A stretch of 64,000 bases of DNA from the NCBI RefSeq assembly GCF_022347565.1, contig NZ_JAKRGH010000001.1, forward strand, positions 124,001 to 188,000, given 5' to 3'. This document shows positions 9,608-19,166 of the stretch, piece after piece. The stretch is from Vibrio sp. Of7-15 (GTDB taxonomy: Bacteria > Pseudomonadota > Gammaproteobacteria > Enterobacterales > Vibrionaceae). Numbering within the stretch: position 1 is the first letter of the stretch; each line of letters begins with the position of its first letter. Position numbers and translations under genes: made by a program. The notes beneath the pieces were generated by a model. That model was not told the origin of the DNA and made no database searches. It saw nothing but the letters and a program-made list of their open reading frames with translations.

Positions 9608-10738
9608 TTATCGACCTAAGGCTTGCTTCACTTGGCTAATCACATATTCAATCTCTTCTGGAGTCATATCTGGATAAATAGGCAAAGAGAGCGATTTTTT
9701 ATATACCTCATTTGAAACTGGGTAGTTCTCTGATTGGTAATTAAATTTGTTTTTATAATACGAATGTAAGTGGACAGGAATAAAATGAACACTGCAATTA
9801 ATCCCATTGTCTTTTAATATGTTGATGATTTTGTCACGATTATCAATTTTGATAACATACAAATGGTAGGAGCTTTCTCTGTCTTCTTTTTGTTCTACTA
9901 TTTGAATACCTTTCATATTTTTGAAAGCTTCAGTGTATCTATGAGCAATGTGGCTTCTTTTATCCTTTAAATATTGCTGTTTGTTTAATTGTACAATACC
10001 TAAAGCTGAGCTTAAGTCGGTTGAATTATATTTACAGCCGTTATCAATGACATCATATTTCCAGCCAGCTTTTCCTTGGTCGCGTTTCCAAACATCTCTA
10101 TTGATACCATGCAGTCGGTTTGTTGTTATTTTGGCTGCATAGGTTTCATTATTGGTTACTGCCATTCCTCCTTCACCTGTTGCGAGTGTTTTTGTTGCAT
10201 AAAAACTAAAACAAGTGATGGCTGTTTTTTTTAAATTGCCAATGACGGTTCCTTTATAACTGCTGGGAATAGCATGGGCAGCATCTTCTATAATTTTTAG
10301 GTCGTGTTGATTGGCAAGTTCATGTAATTCATCCATGTCACAAGGTTGCCCAGCAAAATGGACCGGAATTATTGCTTTAGTTTTTGGAGTGATTAGTTTA
10401 GGTATTTTTTTAACATCGATATTGTGGGTAGATTCTTCTATATCACATAAAACAGGCGTGGCATTAAAATAGGTGATCACTTCTGCTGTCGCAATAAAGG
10501 TGTTCGTGGGGATGATCACCTCATCACCTTGCTGTAAATTTACGGCTTTTAACGCAAGGTGCAAAGCGGCAGTAGCACTATTTAGGCTGACTGCATATTG
10601 ACAGCCAATATAGTGTTTAAAATTTTCTTCAAACTCGGCAGTTTTCGGGCCCATCGTGAGCCAGCCTGAGCGAATGGTGTTACTTACGGCATTTACTTCA
10701 TCCTCGGTAATGTGTGCTTTATGAAAAGGTATACGCAT
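9608..10738 (-). CDS. DegT/DnrJ/EryC1/StrS family sugar aminotransferase
   Basis: A PLP-dependent aminotransferase of 376 aa. It converts a keto-sugar nucleotide into an amino-sugar nucleotide. The family is shown by GWLTMGPKTAEFE at the N-terminus, EDAAHA (residues 151-156, the Asp that contacts PLP nitrogen) and SFYATKTLATGEGG with the PLP-binding Lys at 183. It resembles PseC/ArnB/WecE-type enzymes, but the exact sugar cannot be fixed. It is the last gene of the leftward exopolysaccharide operon and lies 204 bp after the adenylating enzyme gene, the largest gap in that block, so it may have its own promoter. Confidence 0.9.
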   Translation of the reverse strand: MRIPFHKAHITEDEVNAVSNTIRSGWLTMGPKTAEFEENFKHYIGCQYAVSLNSATAALHLALKAVNLQQGDEVIIPTNTFIATAEVITYFNATPVLCDIEESTHNIDVKKIPKLITPKTKAIIPVHFAGQPCDMDELHELANQHDLKIIEDAAHAIPSSYKGTVIGNLKKTAITCFSFYATKTLATGEGGMAVTNNETYAAKITTNRLHGINRDVWKRDQGKAGWKYDVIDNGCKYNSTDLSSALGIVQLNKQQYLKDKRSHIAHRYTEAFKNMKGIQIVEQKEDRESSYHLYVIKIDNRDKIINILKDNGINCSVHFIPVHLHSYYKNKFNYQSENYPVSNEVYKKSLSLPIYPDMTPEEIEYVISQVKQALGR

Positions 10739-10942
10739 ACTTGGTTCTCTTAATCTTTCGCTGTTAGGCTAATTGGGGTCATAACCTGTCGGGTTGCCTC
10801 GGCTCTGCACAGCACTGTTTCAAAAATTTTATTTGGATGGATAAACCTCAGTTTTTTCATTGCTCTGATGGAAAATAGCAACTGCGATGATTTTTAGATA
10901 ACTACGGGATATAGGCTAGGGTAATACCTTAGATAAATCGGA

Positions 10943-12298
10943 TTATTCACTGATTTCACTGACAACGTATCGGTACTTACCTGACTTTTCAGCCTTAATT
11001 TCCTCAAGGTAGTCGATGTGGATCGCGACATCTTGCCCTAGTCTTGCCTTTAGGCCAGTAATAATGGTTTTCTCTGTTTCTGGCGTGTATTCATTGGTGG
11101 TAACTAGCTGAATTTGAGTCTCAGTGAGGTTTTTTTGAATGATTTTAAAGTGACTTATTCCACTAAGTTCTCTGATCACGTAGATAAGTGCTAAGCCGTG
11201 CATTTTCGTGCCGTCGGCAGCGACAACAAAGTCGGTACTTCTGCCCTCTATTTTTTCAAGGATCGGCAAGCCACGTCCACAAGAACACGGGGAGGTTGAT
11301 ATTGCGCCGATGTCCCCTGTTTTATAGCGGACAAATGGAAAATCACTGGTGGCCAAGTGGGTAACCACAATTTCTCCTTGTTCGCCATCAGGAAGCGGTT
11401 TGCCATTGTCGTCAATGATTTCTACGACGATGTCTTCTGCGGAAAGGTGCATTGACCCATCTGGACATTCATGGGCGATAAAGCCAGCATCCCTTCCACC
11501 ATACCCATTGGCGACAGGGGCATTGAATACCTGTTGGATTAATTCTCTTTGATACGGATATAGCCGCTCGGAGGTAACAAAAATAACTTTTATCCCTAAG
11601 TTATTAAGAGGTATTTGATGCTTTTGAGCCGTTTGTGCTAAGAGGTAATAGACCGAAGGGTAACCAAAAAGCATTTTGGGCTTTTCAATTTGAATGGTGT
11701 TGAGAAAATCGAGGACTTTTTGCTCGGTAAGATCAAAAGCGGGAAGTAATTGAGTTCTCAGGAGCTTGTCTCGCAGCTCTTTGATTTTATCTTGGGTGGT
11801 TAATTCAATGGGAGAGCCCCAAGCTACGATTTCTTTATCGCCAATATCTACACCCCACCAACGTGTTGCTCGCCATTTTTCTGCCACATCATGGCTGATT
11901 CTTTCATTGCTTAATAAGAACGTAAGAGGAGTACCGCTAGAGCCGCCTGTGGTGAAAGGGGTTACTTTTCCGGATTGTTGATTTTTTAACTGTTCGAAAT
12001 GCTTGGTGATCACAGACTTTGTTAAAAAAGGTAGCCTAGCGAGATCTTGTTTTGTGGTGATATCTGAAAACGTTAAACCGTTATCAGCGAGTAGTTGTTT
12101 GTAGTAAGGAACGGTGTAAGAAATGTGCTGAATAAATCGCGCGAGCCGTTTATTTTGTAGCTCTTGAATTTTTTCCGAGCTAAGCCATTGGCTTTTTTCT
12201 AGTTGGGCTCTTATCTCTACACTATCATGGCCTTTAAGGCGCTCATGAAGCGGAAAAATCCCATGAACGACGGTCTTTGTATACAAAGCATCAAGCAT
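10943..12298 (-). CDS. PaaK/CapK-like adenylate-forming enzyme
   Basis: The protein has 451 aa and belongs to the phenylacetate-CoA ligase (PaaK)/CapK family. The ATP-binding signature FTTGGSSGTPLTF lies near residue 115; YGGRDAGFIAHEC and FVRYKTGDIG are the later adenylation-domain motifs, and a Cys-rich CSCGRG follows. In polysaccharide clusters such enzymes activate a carboxylic acid as an acyl-adenylate or CoA ester, probably to decorate the glycan. An upstream in-frame ATG (12313) exists, but its first codons form the GGAGGG ribosome binding site seven bases before the ATG at 12298, so the inner start is preferred. It overlaps the upstream glycosyltransferase by 8 bases. Confidence 0.8.
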   Translation of the reverse strand: MLDALYTKTVVHGIFPLHERLKGHDSVEIRAQLEKSQWLSSEKIQELQNKRLARFIQHISYTVPYYKQLLADNGLTFSDITTKQDLARLPFLTKSVITKHFEQLKNQQSGKVTPFTTGGSSGTPLTFLLSNERISHDVAEKWRATRWWGVDIGDKEIVAWGSPIELTTQDKIKELRDKLLRTQLLPAFDLTEQKVLDFLNTIQIEKPKMLFGYPSVYYLLAQTAQKHQIPLNNLGIKVIFVTSERLYPYQRELIQQVFNAPVANGYGGRDAGFIAHECPDGSMHLSAEDIVVEIIDDNGKPLPDGEQGEIVVTHLATSDFPFVRYKTGDIGAISTSPCSCGRGLPILEKIEGRSTDFVVAADGTKMHGLALIYVIRELSGISHFKIIQKNLTETQIQLVTTNEYTPETEKTIITGLKARLGQDVAIHIDYLEEIKAEKSGKYRYVVSEISE

Positions 12299-13385
12299 TC
12301 TCTTGCCCTCCATGGCATTGAGCTAAATGATAGTTATGTTGCAATTTTTGCCAGACATTTGACCAATAAAATTGACTGATGGTCTTTTGTCCCTCATTAA
12401 TAAGATTAGTACGTAACGTTGTGTTTTCCATGAGGTTGAGCATATGATCTTTCATGGCTTGATGATCACGAGGGGAGACTAATAAGGCATCTTTTTCGTG
12501 AGTAATGAGCTTTGGAATACCGCCAACGTCTGTGGAAACTACAGGGGTGCCACACGCAAGAGATTCAATGATGGAATTCGGGGTGTTGTCGACAATACTG
12601 GAGTTCAACATGATGGAGGCCGAGTGATATAGCTGAGCGACTTCAGTGGGGCTAAGCCTACCAGTAAAGGTGACGTTATTGACTTCAAGCTCTTTTATTA
12701 ATGTTTGCAGGTTTTCTTTTTCTGGCCCTGTACCTGCAATGGACAATGTTGCGTTGGGAAAGTGCTGCTGAAATGCGGCAAACGCTCTGATGGAGGTTGC
12801 AACATCATAGATGAGCTCCAGGTTGCGAGTCACCACAATATGAGGAGATTCAGAGGAAGATTGCGATTGGGCTGGTGCTTTAAATAAGGTTTCATCTAAA
12901 ACATTGGGCACGATATGCGATGCCTTGCCATATTCTTCGAAAATCTCGGCTAAAAATGGGGAAGGTACTGTGATCCTTTGGGCCCTATTTAAGGTGAGCT
13001 TAACCCAGGGCCATGAGGTTTTAAAAAAGTCTCGGGCATACCCACCTCGGTAATTTACGATCACTGGCACTTTACACCAGTTAGCAATTAAAATGGCGGG
13101 GGCAACAAACAAATGCCAAGACCAGCCAGAGTTCGCCATAATATGGATTACATCGGCTCTTTTACTGTGTTTATAGAGTTTGAATAAATATGGGAAGAAA
13201 CGAAATAGTGCACGAAGGCCTTTTATTTCGCCAATAAACTGAGGCCGATAAGGCGCATTGGTTTGTACGACATCCACCAACACACCTTCACTACGAAGTA
13301 ATTGTGCTAATTTTCGAGTTTGGTTGGCCATGCCTCCGGCTGGTGGTGGCAGAGGCCCCACGATCATAATTCGTTGAATGCTCAT
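12291..13385 (-). CDS. glycosyltransferase family 4-like
   Basis: The protein has 364 aa with the GT-B layout. The glycine-rich N-terminus (IMIVGPLPPPAGGMANQT) is typical of family 4 enzymes. The C-terminal donor site has SIIESLACGTPVVSTDVGGIPKLI (about residues 265-290), the E-x7-E region. It should transfer a sugar from a nucleotide donor during repeat-unit assembly at the inner membrane. Its start overlaps the stop of the upstream glycosyltransferase in a TAATG junction, and its 3' end overlaps the adenylating enzyme gene, so all are co-transcribed. Sugar specificity is not readable. Confidence 0.87.
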   Translation of the reverse strand: MSIQRIMIVGPLPPPAGGMANQTRKLAQLLRSEGVLVDVVQTNAPYRPQFIGEIKGLRALFRFFPYLFKLYKHSKRADVIHIMANSGWSWHLFVAPAILIANWCKVPVIVNYRGGYARDFFKTSWPWVKLTLNRAQRITVPSPFLAEIFEEYGKASHIVPNVLDETLFKAPAQSQSSSESPHIVVTRNLELIYDVATSIRAFAAFQQHFPNATLSIAGTGPEKENLQTLIKELEVNNVTFTGRLSPTEVAQLYHSASIMLNSSIVDNTPNSIIESLACGTPVVSTDVGGIPKLITHEKDALLVSPRDHQAMKDHMLNLMENTTLRTNLINEGQKTISQFYWSNVWQKLQHNYHLAQCHGGQENA

Positions 13386-14590
13386 TAACTTTTTACCAAT
13401 GAAGAGTAAAGAGGAAGGTAGTTCGAGACACTGTTATTCCAGTTTCTCACCTGTTCAACAAAGGTTCTGCCATTGTCCAGCACTTGTTCCCAGGTTTGTT
13501 TGTGTTCAAATAACTCGGTAGCGGTATTGGCTAAAGAGGCAGGATCATCAGCGGCAAATAAGAAGCCGTTTTGCCCATGGGTGATCAGTTCTTTATGGCC
13601 TCCAACATCAGAAGCAAGTACCAATTTTTTTTGTGCCATGGCCTCTAATGGTTTGAGCGGGGTAACAAGATCGGTTAAGCGCATGGACTTTCTTGGGTAA
13701 ATGAGTAAGTCCACCAAGCTGTAATAACGGTGAATCTCTTTATGCGGTACTCTTCCTGTAAACAAAACATGTTGCTCAAGGCCGAGTTGTTTGACTTGTT
13801 GGTGAAGCTGAGATTCTTGTGGCCCGCCACCAACAAGTAATAAACGGATATTTTTATTTTGCTTGAGCATCATTGGCATGGCATCAAGCAATTGATCTAG
13901 CCCTTCGTAACCATAAAAGGATCCCAAAAATCCCAACACATCTTTATTGGTCAGCCCAAGCTGTTCCGTGAGTTGCAGGTCTTTATGTGGGCTTATTTGG
14001 AAGTGTTGTAAGTTAACGGCGTTTGGAATAACAGTGAATTTATCTTCATCAAAGCCACGTTGCACTAGGTCATTACGTAAGCCTTCACAAATTGTCGTTA
14101 CGGCATGCGCATGTTTGACAACGTAATTTTCTAAGGTTTTGGTTAAGCGATAACGTAAGCTGTTTTCTTTGCAGGTGCCATGATCGACCGCAGCATCTTC
14201 CCAAAATGCTCTAATTTCATACACGAATGGGATCCCTGTTTTTTTTGATGCCTTGAGGGCCGCTAATCCATTTAAAGCAGGGGAGTGCGCATGAATAATA
14301 TCGGGCTTATGTTCATTAATGGCATCCAGTATGCGCAGGTACATAGGCTGGATTAAGGCGATTTGATTCCATACGGGAATACGTGAAGTCAGTCCGCTAG
14401 GTTCAGGCGTACGATAAAAAGTGAGACCATCAATGGTTTCAATTGGTGTATTAAAGACACCTTGCTTTGGGCTGGTGACGTGAACGGTCTCAATGCCCAG
14501 TTGCCGTTGCTGGTTTAAAATAGAACGGGTTCGAAATGTATAGCCACTGTGTAATGGGATAGAGTGATCCAGTACGTGGAGTATTTTCAT
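13385..14590 (-). CDS. glycosyltransferase, exosortase A-associated (Daro_2409-type)
   Basis: The protein has 401 aa in the GT-B family 4. The N-terminus (MKILHVLDHSIPLHSGYTFR) matches what I recall of the PEP-CTERM/exosortase A-associated Daro_2409 glycosyltransferase family. The donor-site region LKPLEAMAQKKLVLASDVGG lies near residue 335. I chose the ATG at 14590, eight bases after AGAGG; a GTG nine bases earlier would overlap that ribosome binding site. It follows the amidotransferase gene closely and overlaps the next gene. Family membership ties the gene specifically to XrtA-type clusters rather than to a generic capsule locus. Confidence 0.87.
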   Translation of the reverse strand: MKILHVLDHSIPLHSGYTFRTRSILNQQRQLGIETVHVTSPKQGVFNTPIETIDGLTFYRTPEPSGLTSRIPVWNQIALIQPMYLRILDAINEHKPDIIHAHSPALNGLAALKASKKTGIPFVYEIRAFWEDAAVDHGTCKENSLRYRLTKTLENYVVKHAHAVTTICEGLRNDLVQRGFDEDKFTVIPNAVNLQHFQISPHKDLQLTEQLGLTNKDVLGFLGSFYGYEGLDQLLDAMPMMLKQNKNIRLLLVGGGPQESQLHQQVKQLGLEQHVLFTGRVPHKEIHRYYSLVDLLIYPRKSMRLTDLVTPLKPLEAMAQKKLVLASDVGGHKELITHGQNGFLFAADDPASLANTATELFEHKQTWEQVLDNGRTFVEQVRNWNNSVSNYLPLYSSLVKS

Positions 14591-14601
14591 ATTTATCACC
14601 T

Positions 14602-16509
14602 CTAGGCCGCATTTTTTAGTGTTAATACTTGTTGTCGGTAAAAGCTTTCAAACATGAGCAAGGTCCACAATGCGGTGGAGTGATCACGTATGCCTGATTG
14701 GTGTTCGTCTAACCATAATTGAATGGTTTCAGGTTTAAATAGTCCACTATTGGTAAGCTCTATACTGAGTAATCTTTGTCGAACTGTTTCTTTGAGTGGA
14801 CCTCGGAACCATTCTGCAAGAGGAACACGGAAGCCCATTTTTTGTCGGTAAAGAATATCGTGAGGTAAATAGGGCTCAAGTGCCTTTTTAAGGATATATT
14901 TTCCTTCCCCTTGTTTTAATTTAAGCTCACTTGGAATGGTAGCGCTCCATTCCACAAATTTATGATCAAGAAAAGGGACTCGTACTTCTAAGCTGTTGGC
15001 CATACTGGCTCTGTCTACTTTAGTAAGAATATCGCCGACTAAGTAGGTCTTTAAATCAATGTATTGAAGTAGTTGAAGTGAATCTGTGCCATCAAAGTTT
15101 TTTTCATGCTCTGTAAACACTTGAACAGCGTTATAACCGCCTAAACGTTGTTTTAACTTATCTGAAAAAAGGGCATTGCGTTGTTCATCTTTGAGTAGGG
15201 AGATACCTCTGAAATACCCTTCAACGGTACTTAAGGCCAAAGACTGAAAAGTTGATTTAGCCCGTAAGAACTGGGGGGCCATATCCAGTTTAGGGTATAA
15301 CTCGCCCAGTGGCTTGAACACAGTGGATCGAATACGCTTTGGAATCTTTTGCCTAATTTTTTCTTCATTCATGAATAAACGATAGCGGCGGTAGCCTGCT
15401 AATAGTTCATCTGCGCCGTCACCAGATAAGCATACCGTGACATGTTTACGGGCTAATTCACACACTCGGTATGTAGGCATGGCAGAGCTGTCGGCATAAG
15501 GCTCATCATAGAGGTTTGCGAGGTTTTCTACCATATCGATGTCTTGGCTAGAGACTTGTTCAATGTGGTGGGTGGTTTGATATCGATCCACAACCTGTTG
15601 TGCAAACTTGGTTTCATTGTAATTTTCGACGTCAAACCCGATGGAACAGGTAATGGTTTTTGATGAAGACAGTTTATCCATATGAGCGACAACACCACTG
15701 GAATCAACCCCGCCTGATAAAAATGAACCTAAAGGCACTTCTGAAACAAGATGACTGCTGGTGGCTTTTTTAAATTGCTCGTTGAGCTGCTCGATTGCCT
15801 CTTGTTCTGTGATGGATTGAGTGTGTGCGTAGCTTACATCCCAATAGCATTTTATGCTTGGTTTCAGTTCGTTTTGTGTGAGCGTTAATGTGTGCGCGGG
15901 AGGCAGTTTATGTATATTTTCATAGATGGTGTCTGGCTCGGCGGTGTAACCTAGTGCGAAATATTGTTCGATGGCACGATCGGACAGCGTTTTAGGCACA
16001 TCGGGAATCAGTACTAGGCTTTTTAGTTCAGAACTAAAGTGCAGCTTGCCATTATTCACGGTGTAATAAAGAGGCTTAATACCAAGGCGATCGCGTGCTA
16101 AAAACAATTGCTTGCGAACCGTATCCCAAATAGCAAAGGTGAACATGCCTCTTAGCTTTGTAACGCACTCTTCTTGCCACTCCATATAGGCATGCAATAT
16201 AACTTCTGTGTCGGAATCGGTGGTAAATTGATGCCCCAGTTCGATCAAAGATTGTCGCAGTTCGACGTAGTTATATATCTCGCCATTAAAGATCAAAACA
16301 ACGCTGTTATCTGGGCTGAGCATTGGCTGCTGGCCTGAGCTGATATCAATGATCGACAATCGACGATGGCCAAAGCCAACAGGGCCATTTATGTATTCGC
16401 CATTCTCATCGGGGCCGCGATGATATTGAGCCAAATTCATTTGTGCGATGAGCTGTGGGTCAACCGCTTGAGAAGAAGAAAAATGAAAACTACCAACAAT
16501 TCCACACAT
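14602..16509 (-). CDS. asparagine synthase-like amidotransferase, exosortase A system-associated
   Basis: The protein has 635 aa with two domains. The N-terminal class II glutamine amidotransferase starts MCGIVGSF, so Cys2 is the nucleophile after Met removal, and RGPDENG follows. The C-terminal synthetase domain carries the pyrophosphate loop SGGVDSSG (about residues 265-272). It would use glutamine to form an amide, presumably on a uronic acid or carboxylated decoration of the polysaccharide. This is the type regularly found in XrtA loci (amidotransferase 1). Its start overlaps the stop of the upstream sugar transferase by one base. Acceptor unknown. Confidence 0.92.
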   Translation of the reverse strand: MCGIVGSFHFSSSQAVDPQLIAQMNLAQYHRGPDENGEYINGPVGFGHRRLSIIDISSGQQPMLSPDNSVVLIFNGEIYNYVELRQSLIELGHQFTTDSDTEVILHAYMEWQEECVTKLRGMFTFAIWDTVRKQLFLARDRLGIKPLYYTVNNGKLHFSSELKSLVLIPDVPKTLSDRAIEQYFALGYTAEPDTIYENIHKLPPAHTLTLTQNELKPSIKCYWDVSYAHTQSITEQEAIEQLNEQFKKATSSHLVSEVPLGSFLSGGVDSSGVVAHMDKLSSSKTITCSIGFDVENYNETKFAQQVVDRYQTTHHIEQVSSQDIDMVENLANLYDEPYADSSAMPTYRVCELARKHVTVCLSGDGADELLAGYRRYRLFMNEEKIRQKIPKRIRSTVFKPLGELYPKLDMAPQFLRAKSTFQSLALSTVEGYFRGISLLKDEQRNALFSDKLKQRLGGYNAVQVFTEHEKNFDGTDSLQLLQYIDLKTYLVGDILTKVDRASMANSLEVRVPFLDHKFVEWSATIPSELKLKQGEGKYILKKALEPYLPHDILYRQKMGFRVPLAEWFRGPLKETVRQRLLSIELTNSGLFKPETIQLWLDEHQSGIRDHSTALWTLLMFESFYRQQVLTLKNAA

Positions 16510-17636
16510 CAGGAAGCACTCCGCCTTGAGTAAAGTTGATCATATGCTTGCAACATTCCTTGTTCGCTGAAGGAGTTCAGGATCGTTTTACGAGCTTGTT
16601 CTCCATGACGATGCAAGCGTTCATCATTATTAATATAGTCTAGCCAAGCATTTGCTAATGCGGCTGGTGATTTGGGCGCGATTAATACGCCCTCTTGGTT
16701 TGGGTTCACCACTTCTGGTATTCCGCCCACTTTTGTGACGACGACAGGTAAGCCACAACTCATGGCTTCAAGTAGTGTCATTGGGATCCCTTCCGCCAGT
16801 GAAGAGAGGGTAAAGAGTGAAAAAGAGTGGTAATAGCTGAGCACTTCACTTTGATTGCCGTGGAAGTGAATACGGTCACTGATATTTTTTTCTTTTGCGT
16901 AGCTTTGTAATTGTTCTTGTAGCGGACCACCACCGACTAAATGGAGCGTAATGTCATCATCAACCTGCTGAGTGAGTAAATAGAAAGCTTCTAGCATGGT
17001 TTGCTGATCTTTAATTTGAGCCAGCCTTGCCACTGTTCCAATTGAAAATGTGGAGGGAGATGAGGCTACGTGCTCTTTAGCTTTGGGACTAAATTTATGA
17101 GTATCAATCCCATTGTAGATGAGAGCGGCTTTTTTGGCGGAAATGTTCACGTCATGAGTCAGCCAGCGATACAGGTCATCTGAGATACAGATGAATTTAT
17201 TAATAAAAGGGGACAGGATTCTTCTAAGCCACTGATACTTTTTATTCTTTCCTTCTGGATCAAAAATGTCACGGCCATGGTCTGCATGCATACGAAAAGG
17301 CACGCCTGCTAAAAAAGCCCAAAATTGATATTCAATGGTTGAGGTATTGTAAGAGTGAACCACATCAGGTTGCAGCGTCTTGAGTGCTTTCCACATGGTA
17401 CGATGGAAGGAAAGTGGATTGCCCGGTGGTTTATGTAAACAGGTGAATTGAGCGTTGTTAGGCAGTAGAGGAGCTAATTCTCCGCTGCCTGTTAGAGCCA
17501 CAACGGTATGGCGATACTTGTTTTTATCTAGCCCATTAACACAATTGAGTACGACATGCTCAAGCCCCCCAGTGTCAAAACTATACACAAGATGGCAAAT
17601 ATGAATGGGGCGCGCGTTAGAAGTACAGTTACTCAT
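16509..17636 (-). CDS. glycosyltransferase, PEP-CTERM/EpsH1-associated sugar transferase (Stp2 type)
   Basis: The protein has 375 aa in GT-B family 4. The segment IHICHLVYSFDTGGLEHVVLN near the N-terminus is characteristic of the Stp2 class of XrtA-associated sugar transferases. The donor region SLAEGIPMTLLEAMSCGLPVV sits in the C-terminal third. The longest frame starts at 17687 and overlaps the exosortase by 59 bases; the ATG at 17636 has GGGGAA seven bases before it and an 8-base overlap, and is preferred. An intermediate ATG at 17648 is also possible. Cytoplasmic, acting on the lipid-linked intermediate. Confidence 0.88.
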   Translation of the reverse strand: MSNCTSNARPIHICHLVYSFDTGGLEHVVLNCVNGLDKNKYRHTVVALTGSGELAPLLPNNAQFTCLHKPPGNPLSFHRTMWKALKTLQPDVVHSYNTSTIEYQFWAFLAGVPFRMHADHGRDIFDPEGKNKKYQWLRRILSPFINKFICISDDLYRWLTHDVNISAKKAALIYNGIDTHKFSPKAKEHVASSPSTFSIGTVARLAQIKDQQTMLEAFYLLTQQVDDDITLHLVGGGPLQEQLQSYAKEKNISDRIHFHGNQSEVLSYYHSFSLFTLSSLAEGIPMTLLEAMSCGLPVVVTKVGGIPEVVNPNQEGVLIAPKSPAALANAWLDYINNDERLHRHGEQARKTILNSFSEQGMLQAYDQLYSRRSAS

Positions 17637-19125
17637 ACATTTCCCCATTAAATGAAAATACGGTTGTGGTCGCTTGGTCGAGGGCAACTTGCGCTAACTC
17701 TATGTCTGAATCGTCAATTAAGGTAGAAAGCGCAATAAAAGTGCCTGAAGTCGGTTTACCTTGCAGTTTCAGCCAAACCTGATGGAGTTTTATATTAATG
17801 GGGCTTGCTGAAACAGTGTCATCCACTTGATACCAATAACGAAGCAACCGTTTTGTTCCCGTTATGGACGTAATGATGGACTGCTCCATTTGATAATTAA
17901 CACCATTAATCGTTTGAATGTAAGGCGACTTTTGGATGAGAGACCAAGAATCGATATCAAAATTTCGGTGGGTTGAATTAATCAATTCACCTTTATCGGT
18001 GCTTTCTTGGTAGTACGCAAAGTAAGATTCAACAGGGTACGTATTACTTAATTGAGTAAAACCAAGGTAAGTCGAATCAGAATGTTGGAATAGGGGTTCC
18101 CACGTGTTGTTCTCTTGAGTGGTGAAGTAGTTATTGATGGTTTGTATATTGAGCTTTTTGGCTTGTGTTGAAGGTGTATTTATATAGCCCACATAACCAA
18201 TTAATAGGGCAGACAGGCTTAACATGGTCATAAAGCTGAATGTGCTACTACGAGCAAGTGTTGCTGCGGCTGTTGTTTCAATCTTGGGCTCTTTGGTAAT
18301 GGGATCGCTCCAGCGGCTGCCAATCCAGAAAAGCAGTAATAAGATGAACGCGAAGAAGAACCAGCCATACACTAAATGATCAAAGCCAGTGGCGTGTTCC
18401 ATATCGGTGAGATAACCAATGATAATCATCATATAAGCTCTTAAACCATTAGCTAAAATGGGTAAGAGAATCGATAGGATGATGAATAGAATACGTTTCC
18501 AAAGGTGCGTATAGCTTAAATAGGCAAACAAAGTACCAGATGCAATGGCTGCGATGAGGAAGCGAACTCCAGAGCAAGCCTCTGCGACTAAAAAATAACC
18601 ATTAGGGATGGTGATATAAAGTCCATCTCGGAATACTGGAACTTGTGAAAGGGAGAGGAAATACACACTTAGATCCGCAGTAATGTTTTGTAGTTGTGGG
18701 ACTAACTCTTCTCCTACCGGTAAGGCAAATAAGCTATAAGCCAAAGGAAATAAGATGACTTTGATGTAAGCGCTGCCTAACACAGCCCAAAGGGAGGCAG
18801 GTAGCCATAAAATAGCGGCGAGCAATTGAAAGACCAAAATGTCACCGGCGCTACCCACCACATAAATTAAGATGATAGGGATTAATGCCAATAGCCCTAC
18901 AGGTGAATAATGAACAGCAGTTTGATGCAAGCTGGCACGTTTTAACCAGCAGAGGTACGCAACAATAGGGTAGATGAAAAAACCATGAGTAAAGGTGTTG
19001 GAGCGAGCCCAAGCCATGGTTAATTCATATAAAGTATTATGAAATACACCTATCCATAGGAGCAGCGTAGCCAGAATAAGAGCATTTCTTTGTGCGGTTT
19101 TTACATCCATATATCGCTCATCCAT
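17629..19125 (-). CDS. xrtA: exosortase A fused to an EpsI domain
   Basis: The protein has 498 aa. The N-terminal part is an eight-span exosortase (EpsH) with its catalytic triad visible: Cys184 in AEACSGVR, Arg229 in LANGLRA and His250 in GFDHLVYGW. The C-terminal part (about 300-498) is an EpsI/DUF3485-like periplasmic domain after one further membrane segment. Exosortases recognise C-terminal PEP-CTERM tails, cleave them and probably hand the protein to an anchor linked to this polysaccharide. Gene-fused EpsH-EpsI is a known arrangement. A second in-frame ATG at 19110 has a better-placed GGATGAG and may be the true start. No PEP-CTERM substrate is encoded in the window. Confidence 0.95.
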   Translation of the reverse strand: MDERYMDVKTAQRNALILATLLLWIGVFHNTLYELTMAWARSNTFTHGFFIYPIVAYLCWLKRASLHQTAVHYSPVGLLALIPIILIYVVGSAGDILVFQLLAAILWLPASLWAVLGSAYIKVILFPLAYSLFALPVGEELVPQLQNITADLSVYFLSLSQVPVFRDGLYITIPNGYFLVAEACSGVRFLIAAIASGTLFAYLSYTHLWKRILFIILSILLPILANGLRAYMMIIIGYLTDMEHATGFDHLVYGWFFFAFILLLLFWIGSRWSDPITKEPKIETTAAATLARSSTFSFMTMLSLSALLIGYVGYINTPSTQAKKLNIQTINNYFTTQENNTWEPLFQHSDSTYLGFTQLSNTYPVESYFAYYQESTDKGELINSTHRNFDIDSWSLIQKSPYIQTINGVNYQMEQSIITSITGTKRLLRYWYQVDDTVSASPINIKLHQVWLKLQGKPTSGTFIALSTLIDDSDIELAQVALDQATTTVFSFNGEMYE

Positions 19126-19166
19126 TTACACTTTCATGTCTTACATTCATGCGGTTTTGGGAATGT

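Noticed and set aside
9596-9624. Stem AAGCCTTAG / CTAAGGCTT between the convergent glycosyltransferase and aminotransferase genes
   Set aside because: The stem overlaps the aminotransferase stop codon, the loop is 11 bases and neither side has a U-run, so I do not call it a terminator.
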